Made by a program: the position numbers and the translations under genes. DNA of 64,000 bases from Homalodisca vitripennis (lineage: Eukaryota; Arthropoda; Insecta; Hemiptera; Cicadellidae): positions 183,488,001-183,552,000 of the forward strand of contig NC_060210.1 of the NCBI RefSeq assembly GCF_021130785.1, read 5' to 3'. The stretch's first letter is position 1; every line of letters begins with the position of its first letter. The notes under the pieces are model-generated. The model did not search any database. It saw only the letters and a program-made list of their open reading frames with translations, and had not been told where the DNA came from. Shown in pieces: positions 1 through 12,558 of the stretch.

Positions 1-275
1 CTCATATCTGAAAATAAATCACCTGTTACATAACAAACGAACTGCTTCACAGTTCCGTGGCAATAATATAACGAGACAAGGGTGTACTGGAGGTCCACAG
101 AGTACAGCTATCTCTCATATCTAAATATAAATCACCTGTTACATAACAAACGAACTGCTTCACAGTTCCGTGGCAATAATATAACGAGACAAGGGTGTAC
201 TGGAGTTCCACAGAGTACAGCTAACTGTCATATCTGAATATAAATCATATGTTCCATAACAATGGAACGGCTTCG
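1..275. repeat. 113-bp tandem repeat, about 2.4 copies
   Basis: Seen directly: a unit beginning CTCATATCTGAAAATAAATC recurs with starts at 1, 114 and 227, a constant 113-bp step. The first two units are nearly identical; the third is partial and diverges after about 50 bases. The window edge cuts the array, so its true length is unknown. The segment AATAATATAACGAGACAAGG and the sequence to about 330 have inverted relatives at 51.2 and 58.3 kb, so this is a local tandem expansion of a dispersed repeat. No coding sense is evident. Confidence 0.9.
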
Positions 276-329
276 TATCATTCGTGAACACAACATATTT
301 AAATGTGAACGATGACCCTCTAACTTGCT

Positions 330-3300
330 TACCTAAACTGTACTTGAAGTAGTTGGTTTTATATCTTATGAGCATTATATAGTTTTTTTCAGGTACTTCT
401 GTCCTACTTCTGACAGTTCATTTTCTCGCCAACCTGTACTGATGTAAAGACCAGTAAATTGGTGAGTGTTTTATTATTATATTGTTTCGTTGTATCCACG
501 TCCTATTTTTCTAATAATTACGTTAGCCAACTCATATTATTGAAATAATAACAGTAAGTATAGAATTATATATAATTTATCTTCTATTTCTATCTCTCTA
601 TGTATGTAGTTTTCTCAATAACTATGATTCCATCCTTTGATCAGTAATTAATTACACATGCTTAATACGTTAGGTCCAAAGAGTTAATTACAGTTTAGTT
701 TGCCGCCTGATAATTGTTTATACTTAAAATAGGATACTTTTCAATACTTTAGTGACTATAAACTAATACTTTCTATGAGTAAACTGAGAAAAAACGGAAA
801 TTCGGACACAATTCGGAAATTGCAGACTAAAACTTATAAATAAAAGAATTATTTACCAACTAGTTACAAAAATCCATAATCAAAAATCGTCAAGCTATCT
901 ATTTTATATTGGGGTGTTAACATATTACGTCATTCATACTTCATAAGAAAGAAATATTTTAAAATGTTTATAGAAAGTAGGAGTTAATTTAAAATCTTTA
1001 AGCCAGTGATTTAGTGTGTATTGTTTGGTCAAACTTAGCAATGTAAAATTTTTAAATGTGCTATTTACTAACTTTTAAAGTCATAAAGTTCAGTGAGTTA
1101 TATGGGTTTGTTTAATACAAAATAAACAATAGTAAGTATGTAACTATTTACTATTTATATACATTTATTTTATATGTAAAAATTCATTCCATATATTGCG
1201 TGGCACATATTTTCGACTCTTGTGATTATGAGCCAAATTATGAGTAATAATATTATTTGGTTTGTGTTTTCAAAAAAATCCTTAAATAAGTTTTTATTTT
1301 TAATTGTCACATTTTAGGCTATGAAATGTTGATTATGTTCGTCAAGCACCACTGGACAACAAATTTAAAGCTTTTCTTAGCTTTAAAATATCATTACAAG
1401 GCAAGCTTTTAATTTCACCTTGTAAACTGTGTTTATCAAAACCCCTTTGAGAAGCTTATAAAAATATATATTAAAGTTAGAATTTTAGTTTTAAATGTTC
1501 CACAAAAAGTACTTATGTAGGTGAAACCCTCTATTGTTCATTCATATCTAGCATTACAATTTACATCATAGTTGAAGAAATAACGTCCATGTAATAGCAA
1601 GAGAGTATGTACATCTGTCATACTTTCTTTCCACGCAGAAAGTATATGCAGCAGATTCTAACTGAAAAATTACAAGTTGAAAGCCACTTATAGAACTTTA
1701 ATTTTACAAGGAAATAGATATTTATAAACTTGTCTGACCGTGTAGTGTAAGCGATACCGTGAACCTATTGGCAGTATTATTGCTTTTGAGTCTTCCAAAA
1801 TGATTATTCCATTTAACCATTTTCTTCCATGTTTTAAAATAAGGAAGATGCTCTATAGACATTATTAATAAACATTAGCTTTTTTATAAACAATACAACA
1901 AATGTGTAACAGCCATTCTATTTCATAACCGAAATGATAATTTATGATAATTTTGGATATTAAATTTTAGAATTTCTTTAAATTAATCAATCAAACGTAA
2001 TCCTTGTGGATTTATTTAATCACTATGATAGTCTCCTAATATATAAATGCGTCTCCATAAATATTATTTTATTTTTTGTTTATTATTAAACCAAGAGTTT
2101 TTAAGTAATGGTCTTATGCGTTTCTTCAGTAAATAATGTTATGAATGGAGATTGGTTGCGAAACAAATTAAGATACTATGTTGATTGTCAGATTAATTTT
2201 TAAACAATATTTTTAACGAAAGACAATGTCGTTATTCCTTGACAGTAAATATTTATGAGAGGTATTTATAAAGAGGTTTCCTTTCTGGCAAATAATTGTC
2301 ATATTTATTTTTTATCAAATTGTCAGTAAAGCCTAACTCAAGTTTTGCATACTGTTTATAAATCTATTTCTAAAAATAAATGCACGATTTCAGCCTAACA
2401 TCTGACAAATAAAATGGATTCCTAGGCAGTAAAAATGTTTTGAAAGTTTTAAAGAGATGAGATTTGATTTTTTTATAATATAATAAATCACAATGCGGCA
2501 AAGTAGATTGGTTGTCGGTAAACGTCAAAGACGTTCTAAAATAGAGTTGAAAGCCTCAGCAATATTTAATGAAGGAAGATGTTCCTCAGAGGCTTATGTC
2601 CCACTCCATTAATACTTGAGGAAATAGTTCTTTTGCTTGAGGAGGGGAAGTAGTCAGGCGATTGGAAAACTTTAATTAATTTTAAAAGTAAGAATCGTTT
2701 ATGGATCTTTTAATCTAGAATATTTAAATTAAAATGTTGGATTTAAAACATTTGAGTTTAATTCTTATGTATTTATTGAAATTGAATATTAGGTTACTGA
2801 TATCGCTATTGGATGAAGCCTACCTCGACACTTCAAAAAGCTAGGGTTATTAATTGGGACGTTAGTGGTGAGGTGATTCGACGTGTCCAAGACTCACGTT
2901 TTCTGTTGACGAGTAACTTCCATAAAAGTCCATCGTAAAATTCAACGTAGCCAGTTAGGTTGGTAACGATTATCTGACAGTCCCAGACCAATATTACGTC
3001 CATCCTAGGTGAAACATGCTATGACTGTTTAGTCAAAAATAATTCATCTATATGTTCAAAAACACAAAATAGAATTATAGATTTAAAACATCTTCCTAAC
3101 ACTATTCACGTTTCAATTTCGTTCGTATTGCATTATTTATTTTCTTTTTAAAAAGGACTTATCCTTTATTACAAAGTAATATTCAATATTTTGTTTTGGA
3201 ATCTTAACTTACGTTTGCAATTATTTACTTGACTTGATACACATGCTTGATAGCTTGACTTTTAGCTGAAAAAGCCCCAGATTCCTTACTTGCAAAGCTG

Positions 3301-5155
3301 TCTTGTATCTGATCAGTGAGGGTTAATGGAATTTCTGCCCTTTGTAACTTACACTCTCTATTTGTTTCTGCATTGCTACGGTAAATAAAATTTAAAAAAT
3401 ACTACAAGAACTGAATGTAAGCAGATATAATAATGTTTCATAGACAAAATTATTGTTCATTATAAAATAGGTATATCATGTTTGTCATCCCAGCGAAGTA
3501 TTTGAAACAAGTTAGGAACGTCTTATTAACCTTCGTAGCGTAATTTACTTCACTTAAGAAGAACATTGAGATTTTCTAATAATCTATAAGTTGTTTAAAT
3601 AGAATTTCATTATTTAAGAGATAGCAAACTACAACAAACCCATTTTAAAGGAAAATTATAAAAAATAAAATCTATGTATTCCGAAGCAGAGTTTGATATA
3701 AGGGCTGAAAACAGAATATAAGTAGGCAACTCATTTTCTTCAAAATAAATAATATTACGTAAGTAAGCCCTTGTGACAAAATATATTTAATTTCTTTGAA
3801 ATTAATAAAAACCGATACGAAACTTTAAGTTTTTAAAGTGAAACCCAAATAAATTGTTTTATTTAACTTTTTTAGGAATGCTGTAACGTTGGCTAGGCGC
3901 CTCTTGTTTGGGGGAGGGAGAGAATACAGAAAATTAATTTTTTGCTATTACAAAGTTGATATTTTTCTCAATTACCGTAGTAGGTATCCCATCCTTAACG
4001 GGATAATCTAAAGGGGAGCTAATACTATTGCACCGTGGCAGCCACAATAAAAGCACACAAGTTGATGTTGTTTTTTTATAAACAACATTGATATGTAGAT
4101 ATACTTATGGCCGTGTGAAATATAAAACAAATAATCTTCCTTGCAAACGTAAATCTGAGGTATAACATAGTCTGCTGATTGACCAATATTAGTTCAGAGT
4201 AACAAATAATTGGAATAATGATGATTAGAATGTAAAGTTTCCTCCACAAAGTAAGATAGTACCTTGAAAAGTTTATTATTTATAAAATTAAATAATCCTT
4301 TATAACAAAAATTAGATAGTAAATACTTAACAATTACTAATAAATAGATCAGATTTGTGTGATTGAATAATCTAGAAATAGGTTTGTTTCCGTCATACGA
4401 CGTTAATTCAATAATATATTTGTTAAAAAGACACTACATATTTATTTTATTAATGCCTTACACTCACTAGGGGATAATACTACATTGAAATAAATGAATA
4501 GAACTGAGTGCATTGCAAACATGAGTTATGTATTGCTTATTTCACATTATGTCTGCCGTACCTTCCCATTGAATAACCGAACTAGAATACTTCAGTGTGT
4601 ACGATCCATTTAGTTTTCTCAATGTAATTTTATTTAAACACGTTTGAAATACCACATGTTCTCGTCTCATCTAATTAATTGTACAATGAAATTGTCACTA
4701 TTCTTTCTACTTCAAAATGCAGTGAAATCTAGTCAAATGAAACCGGTTTATGACGCATTTTACCACAGTCATTGTACAACTAAAACTATGTATGGTTTCA
4801 AATGTTTTCTTTGCACTAATGTTAATGTATATTTAATTACAAATATACCCTTATTAATGGAATAATTGCCATCAAGTTGCGGGATAGTTAAATATATGTC
4901 TGACGCAGGGCGATGTGCGGACATGGTAGTTATTTGCTTGACATAATAAACAGAATCAGAATAGAAAATAAAACATCTAAAAGTCAGTTGTTATTGTATG
5001 TACTATATTAGAGAATATATATAATTATTCACGGAGGGTACCAAAACTCACAGGAATCATGTTAAAAATTGCCAGCTATGCATCTTACTCCAGAGTCCGT
5101 AAATTAATTGATCATATTGTTCTGTAGAATCGATATATTTTTAGCCGCGTTATGC
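330..5155. other. AT-rich non-coding stretch
   Basis: I see no supportable gene, RNA gene or long repeat here. Open frames are short, lysine/asparagine/isoleucine-rich and show no family resemblance. It is probably intergenic or intronic DNA with decayed element remnants. Confidence 0.5.
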
Positions 5156-5157
5156 GA

Positions 5158-5575
5158 AAAGGCTATTAAATAGCAGCTTGAGGTGACGCTTTGTTCGATA
5201 CTAATAGCTCCAAGTTCAGATTATCTATCATAATTTTGGCCATACAATACCGTAACATTTTAGGGCCTATACGATTACGTGGTTGTCATTACTTACTGAA
5301 TAAGCTACTGAACGTCAGTATTAGTAATCTACACAGTTATACCTTGAAAAAGGATGTTAGCAATTTGGTGTAAGGCTTCGGTTTGACACTAATGGCACTA
5401 ACTCCAGATTATCTTCTGCAACTTTGGTTATTAGACAACACATAATATATGTTAGGGTTTTATACGGGGTAGTTATTACTTACTGAACAAGGTATTCAAT
5501 GTCAGTATTAATAACCTACACAGTTGTCCTGTAACAAAGGCCGTTAACAGTTTAATTATGACATTGATGTAAGGA
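5158..5575 (+). repeat. 188-bp satellite-like monomer, two copies plus a partial third
   Basis: Two copies in tandem are visible: CTAATAGCTC at 5201 corresponds to CTAATGGCAC at 5389, and AAGGATGTTAGC at about 5350 corresponds to AAGGCCGTTAAC at about 5537, both giving a period near 188. Shared blocks include TTACTGAATAAGCTACTGAA and the AGATTATC region. A reverse-complement copy lies at about 38490-38685, so the monomer is dispersed and not purely local. The copies differ at many positions, indicating an old array. Short ORFs across it are not credible genes. Confidence 0.8.
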
Positions 5576-5594
5576 TTATCTGCTGTGGCTTAGT

Positions 5595-5786
5595 CTAAGA
5601 AGCAACATTTACCGTTTGTTTAGGCTTATATGCAGTATTAAAAACCCCACATTTTTGGGTCAAACCGCAGATTAATGTAAAATTTCTGTTTAAAGGATCA
5701 TCAAACGCTTCTGTATTAATTCTGTATCTAAAGTACCATCTCAGCATTGCTTCTCTAACCTGTTTCTTTAAATATTTGTAATTCAT
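5595..5786 (-). CDS. weak ORF, 63 codons from first ATG, possible exon
   Basis: The minus-strand frame from the ATG at 5786 reads MNYKYLKKQVREAMLRWYFR and continues with a fairly balanced composition (IN..EAFDDPLNRNFTLICGL) to a stop near 5595. A GTAAAT donor-like site lies just inside the 3' end, and the frame stays open upstream to about 5852 without an ATG, with TTCAG acceptor-like sequence. I recognise no family. It may be a decayed element exon or chance; confidence is low. Confidence 0.15.
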   Translation of the reverse strand: MNYKYLKKQVREAMLRWYFRYRINTEAFDDPLNRNFTLICGLTQKCGVFNTAYKPKQTVNVAS

Positions 5787-5852
5787 TTTGAAACTCTGTT
5801 TGGAATCACGACGAGGAAAAGTTCTGAATATTCTCGTCAAAACTATGAACAA

Positions 5853-7139
5853 TCTGCTAAAGTCAATGAAGACAAGTTTAACAAGGATATCACAAAACTC
5901 TGTCTATAATCTCGTAAAACCGATGAAAAATATTTATCAACTACATTTATAGTAAGGCAATCTTTACCTTAAATGTTTTTTAAGTGATAACTAAGTGCAA
6001 ATTATGTATTTTGTTCATATCTTTCATATTTTTGCCAAAAATCTGTTGTTATCTAATGTACACACACACACACACACACACATGTTATATAAATATTTTA
6101 CTTATTATTATCGTTATTATTTAGCTGTAAATTTACAAGCGAATTTCTTTAAAATATTCTTCCTCACCATTCTTTAATATACGATTTATTATTCAGATTT
6201 TTTAAATGTCTCAACACACTCAAAATCTATTTTCATATAGGTAATTCATAATTCATTATAATTAAATTAAGAAATATTTTATTAATAAATATGTAAGTAG
6301 TTAAAATTAGTTACAATAATAATATACGTAAAGATTTCACCCGTGCTATTCTGGAAATGTTAAAGTATTTATCTCATTTTCACTGAAGAGAGGAATCAGG
6401 TAATCAATTTTATATATTTATAGGATTGCAACTTCGGGTGTGTGTGTTTTAGTGTTGCAACTTTAAGGCTACGTACCTTCATCTTTAAATATAAAATTAT
6501 ATTTAAAGTTTTATTAAAGAGATTAGCGTGTAGTGAGACAATTTAAATATAAACAATTTAATGATGTCTTTACTACTAAGATATTTCTGGAAATTGTATT
6601 GATATAAATATAAAAAACTCAAGAAACTTTAAAGCATACTACTACAACTGTTCCAACATTTTCGGAAACGGTATTACATTTATTACGGATCAGATAGTTT
6701 CACCAACTAATGTGATAGAGCTCGACATGTCTACTGCATTACAGTTCACAGTGATGTTTAGACACGTTTGATCGAGTAATTGGTACTGTAATAAGCAATA
6801 ACTGTACTTTTAATTAATTAACAGTAATTTACTGTTTCACAATGAATAATTGTACATCATTATATGTGACAAAGTGGAACTAATGTAGTTTTGTGTGATA
6901 TGTATTTAGCAAGTTGTGAACAGTATAGTTATTGTTTAGGTGAAGCTTTTTCCATTGTATAAATTAGGTTTCTAATTATCTTAATTATTAAGAAATTATA
7001 CCTCAGGTATCTGCTTAGTGGATATTAGTATATCTCAGGAATAGATCGTTCTGAGTGTGTTATTTCTTATATTTCTTTAAATAATTTATTTTTGGTTGAG
7101 AATTAGAAAATCATATCACTCAAGTGGTGGGGAAATTTA
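5853..7139. other. AT-rich stretch with one microsatellite
   Basis: Apart from the CA run at 6060-6082 I see nothing supportable here. Confidence 0.5.
6060..6082. repeat. (AC)n microsatellite
   Basis: An uninterrupted AC run of about 11.5 units. It lies inside a spurious 60-codon ORF, which explains the threonine/histidine alternation in that frame. Confidence 0.95.
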
Positions 7140-7560
7140 ATTTGTATCTGGCTGTCTGTCTGTATATCTGTCCGCACGATATCTCGAAAACGAACTGACA
7201 TATAGACTTGAAAGTTCTATACAATCCTAGTTGCTACATACCCAACAATGATGGTAGATGTTATTCTATGTAAATTGGCTGAGCTATAGTGAATATTTTG
7301 ACATTGTTATAATAGGTAAAAATGACCGCATCGAAAAAGTTACAGAATAAATACATTTTTAACATTGGTTACTTTTAAAAGAATGTGAGAAGTGTAAAAT
7401 GTGGTAATCTCAAATTTGCCTATATAGAAGTGTAAGATTATGCAAAGGTTCACTTAGAATATTCCCCTGATATTGAGAGGACAGACAGACAGAGAGAAGG
7501 CAGACAAACATACAGGAAATGTTCAAGCTCTCGAGTTATAGGGTTCACTGGTGCTTAAGC
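7140..7560 (+). repeat. dispersed repeat family R1, copy with both ends
   Basis: The left part (7140-7300) has the family core: CTGTCTGTCTGT, a CACGATATCTCGAAAACGAA block, then ATAGACTTGAAAGTTCTATA, and an ending in TTGGCTGAGC. The right part (7470-7560) has the inverted motif GACAGACAGACAGA followed by GCTCTCGAGTTATAGGGTTC. Recurrent copies on both strands are at 17.88, 21.18, 40.13, 44.2, 45.84, 53.65 and 59.2 kb. It has no coding potential and looks like a non-autonomous mobile element, class undetermined. Confidence 0.65.
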
Positions 7561-10316
7561 AATAAAATAAATATTGATTACTTGGTACGCGATTTAAGAT
7601 ATACGCTGAGTCTGTAACTCCCTAGGCAACAGCTTGTGAAGCAGCCGGGGATCTATAGTCTCGGGGGATGTATAGGTCTCACCACCTCCACAGAAGACTA
7701 AATTATGTATACCTGTATGCCTGCAGGAACACGGGTCCTGTCCACTATGAATGTTACATATCATGATTCTCTAATAAGAGGTACGAAAACTGTGCTTCAA
7801 GTGAAAGCTGTACATTAATAGATGTAAGTGCATATGGTCATGTACGAAATCCTAATTCTTAGAGAACACGAATATTACAGTATGCGATATTGCTTCAGTA
7901 ATGAAAGCAAATGCGTTTGGTAGAATTAACCTTGACAGTATACTTTATACGCATATTTTATATTCAAGCTATAGTTTACTGTGAGTCCATATATTATGGA
8001 ACAAACGAAAAGTCTCAATAGTAACTAAACATTTACCGTTAAGTTTGAGTATGAGTACCAAATATAAATGCTAATATTACTTTGGTCAGTTTTGAATTTT
8101 GGCTTCCATCTTGGATTTCATTTAAATATGGAAAATATTTGAACAGGTTGATATGATAAATGATTTCAAATTAACTATTTCTATCATTACAGATATATTT
8201 TTTTATTTTGAGTTGGATATTGAAAATACCTCCATCGATAAAAAACTATAAATAAATCTGGAATTATTGAATCTATAGGTTTTTAGTGCCTAACATTGAG
8301 ATCTGATACCTTTTTTAAATAAATCATTAACATTTTCATTCACGTATTATAGTATTTACGTAATTGATGAAATGTAACCTAAGTTGTTTATTGCTTGACT
8401 TATGATTGGTGAAAATTGACGCTGATTCCAATTATTCACTACAATCAGTTGTCCGTGGTAACAGCAAGTCACTTCACTTAAAATATCTATTATGGGAATG
8501 GTTGATCCCATATGAATGTTGAGTTTGCTCCAGTTCACCTTGCTTTTGGTGCAGCGTCTAAAATCTGACGCAGTCATAGACGCGACTTCTGGAACTTATG
8601 TTCGTCTGAAGAGATAACAAAAACTGTGGCAGAAGATAAAAACGAAATCATTATACGGTTTTGAAATCTGAAACGTCTAGACTACAAAATATATATTGTA
8701 ATCTAGTCAAGACTGTGATAGCGCCAGATTCCGGGCACTCCACTAAGAGGATGGTGAAGTACACAGCTAGCAAATCGATGTTTCATGAAATGAATTTTTA
8801 TTCACAATATTAAAAAGGTATCTAAACCTGAAAACATTAATTTAAACTTATTCAAGATTTACAACATCAAAAAAGTACTCTTCTAAAAAATAGAACAAAA
8901 ATGTGTTAGAGAACCACATTGCAAACTATCGTCAACACTTCTTTACAGATATGCCATTCAAATTTGTTTCCGATTGAAATTCTATACCACTACCAAGCTT
9001 TGATGACCTAAAAATCTTTAAAGCATGCATGTAAATGATTAGAGGAAGTTACCTAAAATATTAATCTCGATTCCAATATTTTAGCCTGGAACCATCTTCA
9101 AACTCCGACTTTCATTAGCTGATTTATATGGGCATGTCACGATATTAGTAATTGATAGATCATAAAACTTATTTGTAAGAAATATCTGATGCAATGCTCA
9201 AACATGGTACTGCATTTGGATGATGACTTAGCGAGGGGAGAATGACACAGCCCCCCCCCCCCAACATCAAGAAACTAGACTAACCTCTCGGGAGTCTACC
9301 GATAACAGCCCGTTCCAATATCCACACACCACTTGCAATACAAAGTTCGCATATAACATTAACACTAACAGTTACACTATTACGTTTAGCACTGATTGTA
9401 CCACGTGCTTTTGAGTGGACTGGAGAGGGAAGTGTGACTTGTGCGCATGCGCTAGTTGTGGTTCATGCTAGACAGCTCAGTCTCTACCATACATTGCCTT
9501 TGGGTCCACATTAGGTTCTAATGTTACATTGCCAACATTGCAATAATAACACTTCTGTGAATATTTACATAGGAACAAATATTAACAGTAATTGGCATCA
9601 GTAAAACTTATTGTTAATTCGTAGAATTTATAAAATCTATTTAATACTCTTTAATGATATTTTGAACTAAACAGTGTTATATTAAGTTTTATAGCAAAAG
9701 TGACAGTCAGCTACATTTTAGAATTCCGATATATTGACAAAACCTTGAGGACTGTAGCGCTACTGCAAGGAGGTTAATATGCATAAAATTGATATCAAAA
9801 TGTAAGGTGCGAGGAAATAACGTTATTACACTTTATCAATATTTCAGTTCAAAACACAGGTATATACATGGGATATCCAAATGGTTTTGTAGAAGATTTG
9901 AAATAGTTAGACATCTTAAGTTACTTTTTTAGAGGTCAATTTCATGTTCTACTTTCTGTTATTATGTAGGGCATACACAACAATTATAAATATTAACATA
10001 CGCGAATATTATTTTGAATATTCATTTAATACTTTTACTATAGGAGATAAATTATGTATACTTAAAGAGTCCGAAGGAAAAATAACTCGATCACGTTAAA
10101 TAAAGTTTGACTTCGCATATTTGTAAATTATGATGGATTTTTTTTTTTATGATGGATATTGTTCAAGTTTAGCTATTCATCAAACGCCTACTCTTGCAAT
10201 TTATACTGCAAAAAGTAAACGTAACCACATGATTACTGAACCGCTTTTAGGCTGGCCTGACCTTTGGGTTCAAATGTTTCAATTGTCTTTATTTAGGTAA
10301 AGGACCTGTTTAGTAC
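7561..10316. other. mostly featureless stretch with a C12 run and a GC-richer patch
   Basis: The stretch is AT-rich. A C12 homopolymer occurs at 9251-9262. A less AT-rich patch at about 9290-9500 contains the motif pair described separately. An ATG-initiated 73-codon minus-strand frame at 8356-8577 has no recognisable family and is not called as a gene. Confidence 0.5.
9402..9453. promoter_or_regulatory. CACGTG E-box and NRF-1/EWG-like palindrome, possible promoter
   Basis: CACGTG lies at 9402-9407 and TGCGCATGCGCT at 9442-9453. The second matches the palindromic core known for NRF-1 (EWG in Drosophila). Both lie in a locally GC-richer patch within AT-rich DNA. No gene start is visible nearby, so promoter function is inference only. 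Confidence 0.25.
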
Positions 10317-10858
10317 TACATATTGTTTTATGCATTTTTAATTAAACATATAATTCACGCTTTTATATATAACACAACACTTTTTTGTATAAAATCTTAA
10401 GCAAACTAAAATACTTGTTTCAACCTTTTATTTTTAAAATTAGTATGCTTTTTAACGACGATTCCTCAAATATAATATGCTTTCCAATAGACTTATAAAA
10501 GATAAAATAAATTTCAATATTATTTGAAATATAAGCAACTTAGTCGGCCAAAACAAGTTTTTTTTATATAATCCATAATGTGCAAGTTTTTGTATATTAG
10601 TTTTTTATATTTTAATAATACCAAAATAATAATAGATTTTCACGTTGAGTGAGGACGACTATTATATAAAGAATTGGCAAAATAATGTTACGTTGAAAAT
10701 ATTTGCTTTCGAACGTAATTTAATTACTTACTTATTCTTAAACGTTTAGGTTGGTAAAGAAATCACAATTCCGACTTTTTTATGTTTATTTATACCACTC
10801 ATTTGTCGGCTTACAAATTAAAGAAATTCGAAGTGCAGGATTTAACGTTAAGAAAGAA

Positions 10859-10860
<2 letters not shown>

Positions 10861-10926
<66 letters not shown>
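10861..10926. repeat. (GA)33 microsatellite
   Basis: An uninterrupted GA run of 66 bp. Its counterpart in the right arm of the palindrome is a shorter TC run at 15622-15650, so the tract predates the arm duplication and has changed length since. Confidence 0.95.
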
Positions 10927-10928
<2 letters not shown>

Positions 10929-12408
10929 TTGCTGTCAGGACAAGAACAATGGCGGCAGGTGCAGCTACTATAGGACGGTAGAGACGAATCACTTATCTTC
11001 GGCTGTGTATTCGTCAAAGTAGAGATAAGTAGAACGGAACAACTGGGATCAATGATTTAACAACACATTATGACTATTTATATAATTCTTTGCTCCTCAC
11101 ATTATATTTTTTTTATATTTTAATTTATATTCCATGGAAAACGTATTGTTAAATACAGTGTAATAATAGTACAATGTATTTACTTTTACAATATATATCA
11201 AAACAATTTCCTTTAACTATTTCAAATTATATAAAATGTATTATCTAGTTAAAATCTTTAAATTAAGACGTAACTTCTTTTAAAAACTTCAAAGGTCTAA
11301 ATTAATTTGTATTGATTTTGATTGATAAAACGCTGTTTTATAAGTATAGTGTTTCATAATGTAGTGTTCAAAACTAAATATTTTCTGCCATTACTCTATA
11401 TACGTGATACAAACAAACTTTGCCTAATTTTCAGCATAGTAGGTACTTTTTTTATTTCCAAGGTTTTGTTAAAATAATTTTTTCAAAATACAATAAATAA
11501 TAACTATAAAATAATTTTTACCATTATAGCATAACATTTTAGCTATCGTAAAAAGGAAAAGATTGATTTTAAGGTGTTACTTCGCCTTGTCCTAATGGTA
11601 AACTTAAGAAACTTTCCTACATATTTTTTTACCAGACATACCTCTATAGTGTAAGGCCACTTCCGCTCATTACTTTGTTATGTGCGACTACTAAAAGTTT
11701 TTTATTCTAAATTTGATTTTATACCAGTGTTTTAAATAGTATTTCAAACCGTTCATCAGACAAACTGTAATACAAGTCTTTGTTATCTGCATTAAAACTA
11801 CCCATTAATCACTGTTCCTTAATATTTAACAACATTCTAATATAAACTAAATGAAACAGCTACTTTGGCCTACTTCTCTTGAAAGTTTGAACACCTTTTT
11901 GGTGACCGTTACAATTAGATTACGTTTCATAAATAATATCATTATTATTCCCGAATTCAAAGTTTTCCGTTATAACGTTTTTAATTATTTTATAAAAACT
12001 TCCCTCAAACTGACTAAAATATTTTAACAGTAAAACAACCTCTTGAAAGTAGCGCTTAATAAAATGCCATGTGGTGATTTATTTTTATTAATTATTATTA
12101 TTCGATGAATTTAGTCGATATACTTAATGTAGGTCTTTAGGCTGCAAGCCTGAAAAAGTATAAATGTTTTCTTACTAATTGCAGATCGGGAATCAGATAC
12201 TTATCTTCCTGCATAGGTCTGGCTCTATGAATGAAGTACTTAGATGTTGAGTAAACTCAATTTCATTAACTATACAGATATAAGATATTTAGTGAACTGT
12301 GTTACTTTATAAGTAATATTGTATTAATACAATCTGCATTTTCTGCATCGTACACATAAAGAAATTGATTTTAAAATAGTTTAATTAGCTCGGAGATGTA
12401 CTTGAAAA

Positions 12409-12553
12409 GAATTCTTAAGTGACAGCTCAATTGTGTCAGAAGGAACATAAAGGGACAAAGGGCTACAATGGTACACGAGCCAGGCCCTGTGCTGACCAGG
12501 CGTGACGTCACCTGGCTGAAGGGCCATTAAAGTGTCTGGTTGATTGTTCCCTC
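12409..12553. repeat. 145-bp segment identical in both palindrome arms (left copy)
   Basis: Base-by-base comparison with the reverse complement of 14002-14146 shows no mismatch over 145 bp, from GAATTCTTAAG to GATTGTTCCCTC. Neighbouring arm sequence has many mismatches. It is locally GC-rich and contains TGACGTCA (a palindromic CRE core) at 12503-12510. Whether it is functional or was homogenised by gene conversion is unknown. Confidence 0.85.
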
Positions 12554-12558
12554 TGGCA

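Larger units (their letters stand above)
10317..12558 (+). repeat. giant palindrome 1, left arm
   Basis: This arm is the reverse complement of 14000-15655 plus 18537-19075. Outer match: ATATTGTTTTATGCATTTTT pairs with AAAAATGCATACAACAATAT near 19055. Middle match: GACTTTTTTATGTTTATTTA pairs with sequence at about 18600. Inner match: 12409-12553 is identical to 14002-14146. By eye the arms differ at roughly 5-7% of sites plus small indels in most places. The arm includes a (GA)33 tract at 10861-10926. Arms of this size around a 1.45 kb spacer could be a foldback-type element, an inverted segmental duplication or an assembly artefact; the divergence argues against a simple artefact. Confidence 0.85.

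Noticed and set aside
10751..11017. Arg-Glu and Ser-Leu repeat frames on both strands
   Set aside because: They only translate the (GA)33 microsatellite.
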